The translations under genes and the position numbers were made by a program. From Alphaproteobacteria bacterium (lineage in GTDB: Bacteria; Pseudomonadota; Alphaproteobacteria; CACIAM-22H2), in NCBI GenBank assembly GCA_016869415.1, contig VGEI01000066.1, positions 1 through 12,519 of the forward strand: a DNA stretch of 12,519 nt, given 5' to 3'. A model generated the notes under the pieces. It saw only the letters and a list, made by a program, of their open reading frames with translations, did no database searches and was not told the DNA's origin. Below are positions 1 to 7,288 of the stretch, one piece after another (the first letter of the stretch is position 1; each line of letters begins with the position of its first letter).

Positions 1-162
1 GCTCAGCGTCCAGGCGACATAGGCGCCCAGCATGTAGAAGGAGCCATGGGCGAAATTCACGATCCGGCTGACGCCGAAGATGATCGACAGCCCGGACGCG
101 ACAAGGAACAGCGACGAGGCGCTGGCAAGCCCGTTGAGGAACTGTACGAGAAGGAAATCCAT
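1..162 (-). CDS. Branched-chain amino acid-type (LivH-like) ABC transporter permease, N-terminal part
   Basis: Only the first 54 codons are present; the gene runs off the left edge. The start is the ATG at 162 and the protein begins MDFLLVQFLNGLASAS. A hydrophobic first helix follows, then the segment GLSIIFGVSRIVNFAHGSFY (residues 23-42), the well-known LivH-type signature in which the membrane helix is followed by NFAHG. LivH proteins are inner-membrane permeases that pair with LivM and two ATPases (LivG, LivF), fed by a periplasmic binding protein. The binding-protein gene lies directly upstream on the same strand, 131 bases away, so this is its likely partner. The family is clear. The substrate is not, because this transporter type also carries aromatic acids, amides and other organic acids. 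A palindrome sits in the gap upstream and may lower expression relative to the binding protein. Confidence 0.9.
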   Translation of the reverse strand, partial: MDFLLVQFLNGLASASSLFLVASGLSIIFGVSRIVNFAHGSFYMLGAYVAWTLS

Positions 163-173
163 ACGGAGCGATG

Positions 174-248
174 CCCCCTCACCCCCTCCCTCTCCGCCCC
201 TGAGGGGCGGAGAGGGAGGGGCCCGCATAGCGGGAGGGTGAGGTGGGG
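174..248. repeat. GC-rich REP-like palindromic element with a perfect 18-bp stem
   Basis: The core is a perfect inverted repeat: left arm 183-200 (CCCCTCCCTCTCCGCCCC), a 3-base TGA loop at 201-203, and the exact reverse complement at 204-221. An outer repeat flanks it, CCTCACCC at 177-184 matching GGGTGAGG at 236-243, so the element is a nested palindrome with a side segment at 222-235. Composition and layout resemble the short intergenic palindromes that recur in many alphaproteobacterial genomes; that is from general knowledge and no copy count was possible. Neither orientation is followed by a T-run, so it is not a classic intrinsic terminator. In the transcript it would fold between the binding-protein and permease genes. 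Confidence 0.75.
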
Positions 249-266
249 CCTATCGACGATGCGCTC

Positions 267-295
267 GATCGAAGTATCGACAATGGGCTTCGATC
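267..295 (-). other. Small hairpin at the stop codon of the binding-protein gene
   Basis: GATCGAAG at 267-274 is the exact reverse complement of CTTCGATC at 288-295, with a 13-base spacer. On the minus strand the stem begins inside the TGA stop (294-296) of the substrate-binding protein and is followed by the larger palindrome. There is no T-run after it. It may help stabilise the 3' end of the upstream message. It is short enough to be chance in this sequence, which is rich in ATCGA motifs (TATCGAC also occurs at 251-257 and 275-281). Confidence 0.35.
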
Positions 296-1511
296 ACGCG
301 TCCTTCGCGCGCATCTCGCGCACTTCGGCGTCGGACGGCAGGTAGTCCTTGCCGTCGGCGTAGCGCCAGTTGACCATCATGCCCTTGCCGCCCTGCACCT
401 TGGTGCGGCCGACGAAGGCGCCGAGCGTCGACTGGTGGTCGATCTTGCGGAATTCGACCGGCCCGAACGGGCTGACGAACTTCAACCCTTCCATGGCGTC
501 GACCATCTTCTCGGTGTCAGTCGTGTTCGCCTTACGCAGCATGTTGATGATAGCGTTGACCGTGTCGTAGCCGACCACCGAGCCGAGGCGCGGATAGTCG
601 TTGAACTTCTTGCGGTAGTCGTCGCGGAACTTCGTATGACCGGGCGTGTTGACCTGGTCCCACGGATAGCCGGTGACGATCCAGTTCTCCGGCGTCTCGT
701 CCTTCAGCGGGTCCATGTACTCGGGCTCGCCGGTCAGCATGCTGGCCACCGCGCGGCGCTCGAACAGGCCGCGGGTGTTGCCCTGGCGGACGAAGTTGGT
801 CAGGTCGGCGCCAAAGGTCACGTTGAAGATGGCCTCGGGATTGGCCGCAGCCAGCGCCTGCACCGTGGCGCCGGCGTCGATGCGGCCGAGGGCCGGGAAT
901 TGCTCGCTGACGAACTGCACGCCAGACTTCTTACGCGACAGCAGCTCCTTGAACCACTTCACCGCCGATTGGCCGTACTCGTAATTGGGGGCGACGGTGG
1001 CCCAGCGCATGGCCGGCAGCTTCGCCGCCTCCTCCACCAGCATCGCCGCCTGCATATAGGTCGAGGGCCGCAGCCGGAAGGTGTAGCGGTTGCCCTGCGC
1101 CCAGACGAGCGCGTCGGTCAGCGGCTCCGAGGCGACGTAGAGTTTCTTGTTCTGCTTGGCGTAGCCGGCGATGGCCAGGCCGATATTGGAGAGGAAGCCG
1201 CCAGCCAGGAGATCGACCTTCTCGCCCGCCACCAGTTCGCCGGCATGGCGCACCGCGTCCTCCGGTTTGCCGGCGTCGTCGCGGAAGACGGTCTCGAGCT
1301 TGCGGCCGTTGAGGCCGCCGGCCGCGTTGACCTCCTCCAGCGCCATGTTCCAGCCGTTGCGGTACGGCACGAGGAACGCGGCCTGGGTCGAGTAGCTGTT
1401 GATCTCGCCGATCTTGATCGCCGCTCCCTGGCCGCGGGCGATGGCCGGCGCGCCGGCGATGGCCACCGTGGCTGCGGTGCCGGCGATGAATTCGCGTCGC
1501 TTGATGGTCAT
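294..1511 (-). CDS. ABC transporter periplasmic substrate-binding protein (LivK-like, Peripla_BP_6)
   Basis: This is a 405-residue type I periplasmic binding protein of the branched-chain amino acid family. It captures a small molecule in the periplasm and delivers it to a LivHMGF-type importer. The N-terminus has a twin-arginine export signal: K4-R5-R6-E-F-I then an Ala-rich hydrophobic stretch to about residue 25 (APAIARGQ). The mature part starts with IKIGEINSYS and shows the usual family blocks: the region after NGRKLETVFRDDAGKPEDA near residues 68-85, and PNYEYGQSAVKWF in the middle. The ATG at 1511 has a strong Shine-Dalgarno AGGAG (1518-1522) with 6-base spacing. It follows the AA_synth gene after 46 bases and precedes the LivH-type permease, so it is probably the importer for the substrate of the operon upstream. 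Ligand specificity cannot be read from the sequence; aromatic or heterocyclic acids and amides are as likely as leucine. Confidence 0.9.
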   Translation of the reverse strand: MTIKRREFIAGTAATVAIAGAPAIARGQGAAIKIGEINSYSTQAAFLVPYRNGWNMALEEVNAAGGLNGRKLETVFRDDAGKPEDAVRHAGELVAGEKVDLLAGGFLSNIGLAIAGYAKQNKKLYVASEPLTDALVWAQGNRYTFRLRPSTYMQAAMLVEEAAKLPAMRWATVAPNYEYGQSAVKWFKELLSRKKSGVQFVSEQFPALGRIDAGATVQALAAANPEAIFNVTFGADLTNFVRQGNTRGLFERRAVASMLTGEPEYMDPLKDETPENWIVTGYPWDQVNTPGHTKFRDDYRKKFNDYPRLGSVVGYDTVNAIINMLRKANTTDTEKMVDAMEGLKFVSPFGPVEFRKIDHQSTLGAFVGRTKVQGGKGMMVNWRYADGKDYLPSDAEVREMRAKDA

Positions 1512-1557
1512 GGGTCTCTCCTGTTCTGTGTTCGGTTGTCGGATTCCGTTCTTCTCT

Positions 1558-2145
1558 CTAGCGAAGGCCGTCCTTGCCTTCGATCTGGTCGACGGTGAGG
1601 CCGCCGATGCGCGGCAGCGGCCTGCCGCTGTCGGTCACTACGACCGCGACGACGATCTCGTCGCGGCGCGGCGCGTCATGCACGCGAATCTCCATGGCGT
1701 CGAAATGGCTGCGCACGAAGGCGGCATCTTTGTGGCCCAGCGGCACGTCGATGGCCGTTCCCAGGCCGCCGCGCTTCTTCGACGACGGTACGAGCGCAGC
1801 GCCCTTCTCCACCGCCGCGCGCAACGGCTTGCCGAGGCGCGGATGCAGGATGGCGGCGGCGTGCTCAAGCTCGCCGTCTTCGCCGACGATGGCCGCCTTG
1901 CCATAACTCTCGGCCTTGCCAGGCGCAATGCCCAAGGCCGCGACGGCGCGGCGGCCGAGCAAGTCCCCCAGCTCCTCGCCAATGGCCATCAGCGTCTCGA
2001 GCTGCGGATCGAAAGTGCCGACGGAGGGATTGGCGATCACCGCGATGGCGGCGGCCTTACGCGTGGCGGGCGCTATGGCGCGGCCGGCCTCGCGATGGGT
2101 CTCCTCGATGACCGTAAACAGCTTGCGGATCTGCGCCCCGGCCAT
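1558..2145 (-). CDS. AA_synth (DUF1185) family protein of unknown function
   Basis: This 195-residue protein matches the family annotated 'amino acid synthesis family protein' (Pfam AA_synth, formerly DUF1185). No reaction has been proven for the family as far as I know, and the name should not be taken as a function. Recognised blocks are GEELG (56-60), YGKAAIVG (81-88), SSKKRGGLGT (121-130), HKDAAFVRSHFD (138-149), and the C-terminal HDAPRRDEIVV followed by DSGRPLPRIGG (156-182). It is a soluble protein with no signal peptide, of usual family length. I chose the ATG at 2145 over an in-frame GTG at 2154 because GGAGAGG (2155-2161) lies 9 bases before the ATG but abuts the GTG. It sits 18 bases after the UPF0280 gene and is last in the tightly packed run, which ties it to the heterocycle pathway. 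A ring-opening or tautomerising step is possible but speculative. Confidence 0.82.
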   Translation of the reverse strand: MAGAQIRKLFTVIEETHREAGRAIAPATRKAAAIAVIANPSVGTFDPQLETLMAIGEELGDLLGRRAVAALGIAPGKAESYGKAAIVGEDGELEHAAAILHPRLGKPLRAAVEKGAALVPSSKKRGGLGTAIDVPLGHKDAAFVRSHFDAMEIRVHDAPRRDEIVVAVVVTDSGRPLPRIGGLTVDQIEGKDGLR

Positions 2146-2163
2146 GCTCCCCACCCTCTCCCG

Positions 2164-3045
2164 TTACGCTGCCGCCAGAAGCGGCAGGTCTGCGCCCACC
2201 GCTGCCAGCCGGCGCTTCAATACGAGCACCGCGCCATGAATGAGTCCAGACCGGCGCAAGTCCTCGGCCTTTGCCGCGCCGGACCGCAGCGCCTCGGCTA
2301 CGTCCTCGTCGGACAGCGCGCCGACGTCGAGTGTCACAAGCCGGTCGCCGAGATCGCTGTCCGGATCTTGCGCGCTGGCGGGCTCACGGGCAATCGCAGG
2401 GTGGCCGGGCAGGTCGACGGCATTGGTGATCATCGTCGCGGCGGCATCGGCCGCGGCCGCATCGCGTGCCAGGACGGTCACGGAATCGGCGATGCCGAGC
2501 GAGAAGCTGCGCCCACCCTGTCCCTTGGTGGCGCGGCCAGATGTCGCAAGACCGCGTACCGGCAAGGCGTGAGAGAGAGAGATCGTGCCGTCGACCGCCA
2601 GCGCGGCGAGATCAGCCACCAGACCGCAGGTCAGCGACTGCGCTGGCGCCAGATGGAACGCGATATCGCCGCCGTCGTTGACATAAGCACGATCAAGCCG
2701 GCGGCCGTCGAGCAGCGCTTGCAGCATATGGTCGGCAACCGAGCCGGCGACCGCCGCCATAGGCGTGATGAAGGTGCTGCGATGCGGCCAACAGGCGGCG
2801 ACCATGCGCTGGGCGACGGGGCCGGCCGGCAGCGGGCAAGCGTCGCCTAACGGCATGCGTAGCAGCGGCAGTTCCTTCACCAGCGTCGGCAGCACATCGA
2901 CGAAACCGGCCGCTGCCTGGACGTAGGCGGCATGCACTTCGGCCGGATCGCCGAAGGCCTCGACGATCAGGTCGATGGGGCCGTGCTGCAGGTGCAGGCG
3001 CTTGCCGTCCGGCAGCAATCCGGCGCGCATACCGGCGCGGTTCAT
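2164..3045 (-). CDS. UPF0280 family, ApbE-like protein (possible flavin transferase)
   Basis: This is a 293-residue member of UPF0280, a family related to ApbE (FAD:protein FMN transferase). The ApbE-like landmarks are a helix block TPMAAVAGSVADHM (94-107), VNDGGDIAF (122-130, like the ApbE N-x-GGD loop), GLATSG (165-170), and DSVTVLARD leading to A-D200-A-A-A-T204. D200 and T204 have the D-x3-T spacing of the ApbE metal-binding pair. The His-rich HIIDP segment of true ApbE is replaced by FSLGIADS. There is no signal peptide or lipobox, so it should be cytoplasmic, unlike many ApbE proteins. The ATG at 3045 overlaps the TGA of the Hnr-like gene by 4 bases. A longer reading from 3093 would overlap that gene by 52 bases and is unlikely. 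Placement next to a flavoprotein whose homologue has covalent flavin suggests a maturation role; that is inference. Confidence 0.85.
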   Translation of the reverse strand: MNRAGMRAGLLPDGKRLHLQHGPIDLIVEAFGDPAEVHAAYVQAAAGFVDVLPTLVKELPLLRMPLGDACPLPAGPVAQRMVAACWPHRSTFITPMAAVAGSVADHMLQALLDGRRLDRAYVNDGGDIAFHLAPAQSLTCGLVADLAALAVDGTISLSHALPVRGLATSGRATKGQGGRSFSLGIADSVTVLARDAAAADAAATMITNAVDLPGHPAIAREPASAQDPDSDLGDRLVTLDVGALSDEDVAEALRSGAAKAEDLRRSGLIHGAVLVLKRRLAAVGADLPLLAAA

Positions 3046-4550
3046 GTCGCGGTCTCCGGTGGCGTCACAGGCCAGGGAGCGTCTTTCGGCCAAGCCTCGA
3101 CCTTGACCTTGCCGACGTCACGCAGGGTTTCGAGCGGTCGCACATGCTTCATGTGCCCGCCCAACGCCGCGTACTCATCGCGGCGCAGGGTGAACTCGAT
3201 CGGCCCGACGATGGCCGGTGTCGGCACATAGCCGAAAGACTTGTCGGGCATGGTGGCGACGTCGACCATGTAGGTGATGCCCCCGCCCGGCCAGACATAA
3301 ACCGGCGCCCCGCCGGAGGTGACGCGTGCGAAAGAGGCGCGCACCGAGCGGGTCAGGCGCACCGGGTTCTCGGTGACCCCGGCGCGTAACGAGCCGCCGG
3401 CACCCGCCATGAACAGCACGCTGCACAAAGCCGGCTCGCAGTTCTCGCCTATGCGCTCGACGATCCTAGTGATCGCCTCCGGCATTGGCGCCGGTACAGG
3501 CTTGAGCTCGCCGTCGAGCACGTACCAGCCGGCATGTTCGCCGGTGGTGCTGACCATCAGCAAGCGTAGCCCCGGCCAGGCCGTCTTGGGATCGATCTTC
3601 TCGATGATCGAAAGTGGGTCGGTGATGTCGGTGCCGCCCCAGCCCGTTCCCGGGTTGGCAACCTGGAAGTAGCGGCCAGGCGTGGATTTGCGTCCGCGCA
3701 CCCGGATGCCGCCCGGCTTCATATCGAGGAAGCGTCCGGCCTGGTGCTCAGTCAGCACGCCGGTAATGTGGTCGTCGACCACGATCACCTCGTCGGCGTG
3801 GGCCAGCCATTGCGTCGCGAACATGCCGATGGTCGCCGAGCCGCAGCCCACGCGCATGCGCTCCTCGCGCACGCCATTGACCACCGGCGGCTTGCCCGCC
3901 CGTACCACGACCGTCGAGCCGCCGTCGATGCTGAGCTCGACCGCTTCCTTGTTGCATAGCGCCAGCATGGTGTCGCAGGTGACGACCCCTTCCTTCTTGC
4001 TGCCGCCGGTCAGATGATGCACGCCGCCCAGCGAGAGCATCTGCGAGCCGTACTCCGCCGTGGTGACGTGCCCCACCGCCTCGCCTTTCACCCGCACCGC
4101 CGCCTGTTCGGGGCCGAGATAGCGGTCAGTGTCGATCTTCACCTTGAGGCCGCAGTAGCTGAAGATGCCTTCGGTCACCACGGTGACCATGTCCACACCG
4201 TCGAGCCGGCTCGAGACGATGAAGGGTGCCGGCTTGTAGTCGGGATAGGTCGTGCCCGCACCGATGCCGGTGACGAAAGTGTCGGCACCGGAGATCGGAT
4301 TGCCGTTCCACTGGCCGTTGAGGAAGGGAACCAGGTTCTGCGCCCGGCTGGTGATGACCAGCGGATCCATGCGCACCAGCTTGCCATCGACATTGCCGTA
4401 GCGGTCGCAGGCCCCCGTCTTCCCCGAACGAATGCGGCAGAGCACCGGGCAGGCGTCGCAGGTAACAATGCCGCCGTCTTTCGCGGCGGTGGTCGCGGCG
4501 GCCAGCGCGTCGGGCGCGGGCATATCCGTGCTGACATGGGTCTCGGTCAT
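3042..4550 (-). CDS. hnr: 6-hydroxynicotinate reductase-like iron-sulfur flavoprotein
   Basis: This 502-residue protein is of the type annotated 6-hydroxynicotinate reductase (Hnr). In Eubacterium barkeri Hnr reduces 6-hydroxynicotinate to 1,4,5,6-tetrahydro-6-oxonicotinate and was reported to hold covalent flavin, one [2Fe-2S] and two [4Fe-4S] clusters. Visible here is an N-terminal cluster motif C31-x2-C34-x3-C38-x9-C48 (around CDACPVLC and GACDRYG). Other cysteines are C133, C192, C199, C236 (VGCGSATIG), C371 and C376, ten in all. Glycine-rich blocks include TGIGAGTTYPDY (94-105), ANPGTGWGGTD (298-308) and YVWPGGGITYMVD (418-430). There is no signal peptide, so it is cytoplasmic. The ATG at 4550 overlaps the TGA of the molybdenum hydroxylase gene by 4 bases, matching an order of hydroxylation then ring reduction. 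The family assignment is firm; the exact substrate could be another hydroxylated N-heterocycle. Confidence 0.82.
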   Translation of the reverse strand: MTETHVSTDMPAPDALAAATTAAKDGGIVTCDACPVLCRIRSGKTGACDRYGNVDGKLVRMDPLVITSRAQNLVPFLNGQWNGNPISGADTFVTGIGAGTTYPDYKPAPFIVSSRLDGVDMVTVVTEGIFSYCGLKVKIDTDRYLGPEQAAVRVKGEAVGHVTTAEYGSQMLSLGGVHHLTGGSKKEGVVTCDTMLALCNKEAVELSIDGGSTVVVRAGKPPVVNGVREERMRVGCGSATIGMFATQWLAHADEVIVVDDHITGVLTEHQAGRFLDMKPGGIRVRGRKSTPGRYFQVANPGTGWGGTDITDPLSIIEKIDPKTAWPGLRLLMVSTTGEHAGWYVLDGELKPVPAPMPEAITRIVERIGENCEPALCSVLFMAGAGGSLRAGVTENPVRLTRSVRASFARVTSGGAPVYVWPGGGITYMVDVATMPDKSFGYVPTPAIVGPIEFTLRRDEYAALGGHMKHVRPLETLRDVGKVKVEAWPKDAPWPVTPPETAT

Positions 4551-7288
4551 TCTGCGGCTGCCTTCTTCCGGCCTTGCGCCACGATCGCGGCGCGCACCCG
4601 ATCCGGCGTGGCGGGAACGCGGCGGATACGAGCACCCGTTGCGTGGCGGATAGCGCCCAGGATCGCCGGTGCGGTCGGGACCAGCGCCGGCTCACCAATA
4701 CCCTTCGCGCCGTAAGGACCCAGCGGCTCGCGGTCCTCGACCAGGATGGTCTCGATTTCCGGCACATCGCCGAACGTCGGGATCAGGTAGTCGTGCAAAT
4801 TCTCCGTGCGGCCGGGAATGTACTCCTCCATCAGCGCGAGCCCGAGCCCCTGCGCCACGCCGCCATGGATCTGGCCTTCGACCTGGGCGGGGTTGATGGC
4901 ACGCCCGACATCGTGAGCCGCGACGATGCGTCGTACCTTGGTCGTGCCAAGCTCGATATCGACCTCGACCTCGGCGAGCTGTGCGGCGAAAGCATAGGTG
5001 GCGTAGGGCACGCCCTGCCCGTCGCCGTCGAGCGGCGTGGTCGGTGGATCGTAACGCCCCGTGCCCATCAGGCCTCCGGCAGGCAGGGACTCAAGGTCGA
5101 TGGTGCGTGTGGCACTGCCTTCGCGCACGACGAGCCTGCCCTCCGCCAGCTCGATCGCGGCGCTCTCGCCGACATTGGCCAGGCGCAGGATCTGCCGGCG
5201 CAGATCCTCACCGGCGAGGCGCGCGGCATTGCCGGAGACGAAGGTCTGGCGCGAGGCTGAGGTCTTTCCGGCATCGGCGGTGAGGTCGGTGTCGCCCGCG
5301 ACCAGGCGCAGCGCCGAGACCGGCACGCCGAGCGCATCGGCGCAGATCTGCAGCATGACGGTGTTGGAGCCCTGGCCGATATCGACCGCACCGCTGTAGA
5401 GCGTGAGGGCGCCGTCGCGGCCCAGCCCGACTTTCATGGTCGAAGGATTCGACAGCGAAGTGTTGCCGATGCCGTACCACATGCAGCCGATGCCCACGCC
5501 ACGGCGCATAGGACCCTGGGCCGCGCGGTTGAAGCGTTCGGCGGCCTCGCGCAGCTCATTCCAGCGCGGGCGCAATGCCTCGACGCAGGCGCCGAGCCCG
5601 GCGCTCGCTTCCAGCTTCTGGCCGGTTGCGGTCATCGAGCCTTTCTTCAACACGTTGATGGCGCGGAACTCCAGCTCGTCGATACCGAGCTGCAGCGCCA
5701 GCTCGTCCATCAGCGCCTCGTGCGCAATCGCCGCTTGCGGCACACCGAAGCCGCGAAAGGCGCCGGCCGGGGTGTCGGTCGTGTATATGGCGCGGCTGGT
5801 GCATTTCACCGCCGGCACCTCGTAGGGTCCCATGGCGTGCACCGGCACGCGGTTGGCGACCGTCGGCCCCCACGACGCATACGCACCCGTGTTGAAATCA
5901 CCGTGGAACTCGACAGCCGTGAGCTTGCCTCTGGCGTCACAGGCGAAGGTGGCCGAGATACGCGCCGGATGGCGCTTGGGCGTCGAGGCCATGCTCTCGG
6001 GCCTGGTGTAGACGCAGCGCACCGGACGGTTGAGCAGCCAGGCCGCCGTGGCGATCAGGGGCTGGAGCGAGAGATCGAGCTTGCCGCCGAAACCGCCTCC
6101 GACCGCGGTCGGAACGATGCGAACCTGCTCCGGCTTGAGGCCGAGGATGAGCGCCAGTTCGTCGCGATCCATGTACGGCGTCTGGGTGCAGGCGACGATC
6201 TCGATGCGGTCGCTCACACGCCGCGCATAGCCTGCTTCCGGCTCGATATAGGCGTGCTCGACGAAGGCGGTTTCGAAATTACCGCGCGCCACGGCGGCGG
6301 CACCCCTGATCCCGGCGGCCGCGTCGCGCGCCACGACGCGGCCGCGCACCAGCACGTTGTCGGGCTTGTCAGCATGCAGCGGCTCCACATTGGAAGCGAG
6401 TGCTGCGTCGAGGCCGGACATCGGCGGCCGCTTGTCCCAGACGATCGGCACATCTTCGTCGCGGATCGAGGCGATGGTTGCGGCGTCACCGACCAAGGCA
6501 CACACCGCCTCGCCGCGATGCCGCACCACACCTTCGGCGAGAGCCGGCTGGTCCTTGCCGGTCGGGTAGATGCCATAAAGATTCTGCCCGGGGATGTCCT
6601 TCCAGGTGAGGATACGCACAAGACCAGGGTGCTTCTTGCGGAAGGCCTCAAGGTCGCCGAACGTAAACCGCGCGCGGTGGTGCGGCGAACGCACGGCCCG
6701 CAGCACGAGGCAATCTGCCGGCCAGTCATCGGCGCCGAATTCCTCGGCGCCCGTCACCTTGGCGGCGCCGTCGACTTTCACCAGCCTTGCACCCACCGCC
6801 TGCCCGGCCGCGGGCGTTACCGCCGCTGCCGGCTTGCTGAATGCCAGCACCGCGTCGACGATCTTGCGATAGCCGGTGCAGCGGCAGAGCACGCCGCCGA
6901 GCGCGTCGAGTACTTGCGCTTCGGTCGGGCTCTTGGTCCGCGCCAGCAGATCGTCGGCCGCCATCAGCATGCCTGGCGTGCAGATGCCGCATTGTGCAGC
7001 CCCATGGACGAGAAACGACTCCTGCAGCGCCGAGAGGCGCCCGTTCTGCGCCAAGCCCTCGACCGTGACCACTTGCCTGCCGGCGACCCGGCCGGCGGGC
7101 ACCAGGCAGGCGCAGACCTGACGCCCGTCCAGACGTACCGTGCAGGCACCGCAGTCGCCGGCACTGCAGCCGATCTTCGTGCCGGTGAGCCGCAACTCCT
7201 CCCGCAGGATCTCGGCCAAGCTCCGTGCCGGATTCGCCGTGACAGTCACCGCCCAGCCGTTGAGCGTGAAGGGGATCGGCGTACTCAT
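4547..7288 (-). CDS. Molybdenum hydroxylase, fused [2Fe-2S] and molybdopterin subunit (xanthine dehydrogenase family)
   Basis: This 913-residue cytoplasmic fusion is the catalytic subunit of a molybdenum hydroxylase, which adds water-derived oxygen to an N-heterocycle or aldehyde and passes electrons through Fe-S to FAD. Residues 1-80 are a plant-type [2Fe-2S] domain (C41, C46, C49, C59 or C61). Residues 85-150 are the helical [2Fe-2S] domain (C100, C103, C135, C137 in CRCTGY). From about 165 the molybdopterin domains follow, with GGGFGGK (397-403), GAFRGFG (509-515, R512), DIGQGSNT (637-644, Q639) and the catalytic glutamate E866 in GIGEPALVP, so it looks active. L404 stands where bovine xanthine oxidase has Glu802, arguing against xanthine as substrate. 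The N-to-C order resembles E. coli XdhD, with FAD on a separate subunit encoded just upstream (4-base ATGA overlap at 7285-7288). Nicotinate or a related azaarene is the best guess for substrate. Confidence 0.93.
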   Translation of the reverse strand: MSTPIPFTLNGWAVTVTANPARSLAEILREELRLTGTKIGCSAGDCGACTVRLDGRQVCACLVPAGRVAGRQVVTVEGLAQNGRLSALQESFLVHGAAQCGICTPGMLMAADDLLARTKSPTEAQVLDALGGVLCRCTGYRKIVDAVLAFSKPAAAVTPAAGQAVGARLVKVDGAAKVTGAEEFGADDWPADCLVLRAVRSPHHRARFTFGDLEAFRKKHPGLVRILTWKDIPGQNLYGIYPTGKDQPALAEGVVRHRGEAVCALVGDAATIASIRDEDVPIVWDKRPPMSGLDAALASNVEPLHADKPDNVLVRGRVVARDAAAGIRGAAAVARGNFETAFVEHAYIEPEAGYARRVSDRIEIVACTQTPYMDRDELALILGLKPEQVRIVPTAVGGGFGGKLDLSLQPLIATAAWLLNRPVRCVYTRPESMASTPKRHPARISATFACDARGKLTAVEFHGDFNTGAYASWGPTVANRVPVHAMGPYEVPAVKCTSRAIYTTDTPAGAFRGFGVPQAAIAHEALMDELALQLGIDELEFRAINVLKKGSMTATGQKLEASAGLGACVEALRPRWNELREAAERFNRAAQGPMRRGVGIGCMWYGIGNTSLSNPSTMKVGLGRDGALTLYSGAVDIGQGSNTVMLQICADALGVPVSALRLVAGDTDLTADAGKTSASRQTFVSGNAARLAGEDLRRQILRLANVGESAAIELAEGRLVVREGSATRTIDLESLPAGGLMGTGRYDPPTTPLDGDGQGVPYATYAFAAQLAEVEVDIELGTTKVRRIVAAHDVGRAINPAQVEGQIHGGVAQGLGLALMEEYIPGRTENLHDYLIPTFGDVPEIETILVEDREPLGPYGAKGIGEPALVPTAPAILGAIRHATGARIRRVPATPDRVRAAIVAQGRKKAAAE

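Noticed and set aside
183..221. 18-bp hairpin as a classic rho-independent terminator
   Set aside because: No T-run follows in either direction, and the flanks form an outer repeat typical of a palindromic element.
243..1598. A 451-codon open frame on the plus strand
   Set aside because: It lies antisense to the binding-protein gene and reads as a His/Arg/Val-rich shadow with no family features; the minus strand has a Tat signal and clear family motifs.
1558..2154. GTG start at 2154 for the AA_synth gene
   Set aside because: The Shine-Dalgarno-like GGAGAGG abuts this codon, while it is well spaced from the ATG at 2145.
1399..2850. A 483-codon plus-strand open frame
   Set aside because: It spans antisense to three separate minus-strand genes and their junctions; long shadow frames are expected in GC-rich DNA.
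2164..3093. Longer UPF0280 reading starting at 3093
   Set aside because: It would overlap the Hnr-like gene by 52 bases; the 4-base ATGA overlap at 3045 matches the style of the other junctions.
3042..4550. Radical SAM reading of the N-terminal cysteines of the Hnr-like protein
   Set aside because: The spacing is C-x2-C-x3-C, not the C-x3-C-x2-C of radical SAM enzymes, and no SAM-binding barrel motifs are visible.
4547..7288. Naming the molybdenum hydroxylase as xanthine dehydrogenase
   Set aside because: The purine-binding glutamate is replaced by L404 and the neighbours point to a hydroxylated pyridine-type substrate.
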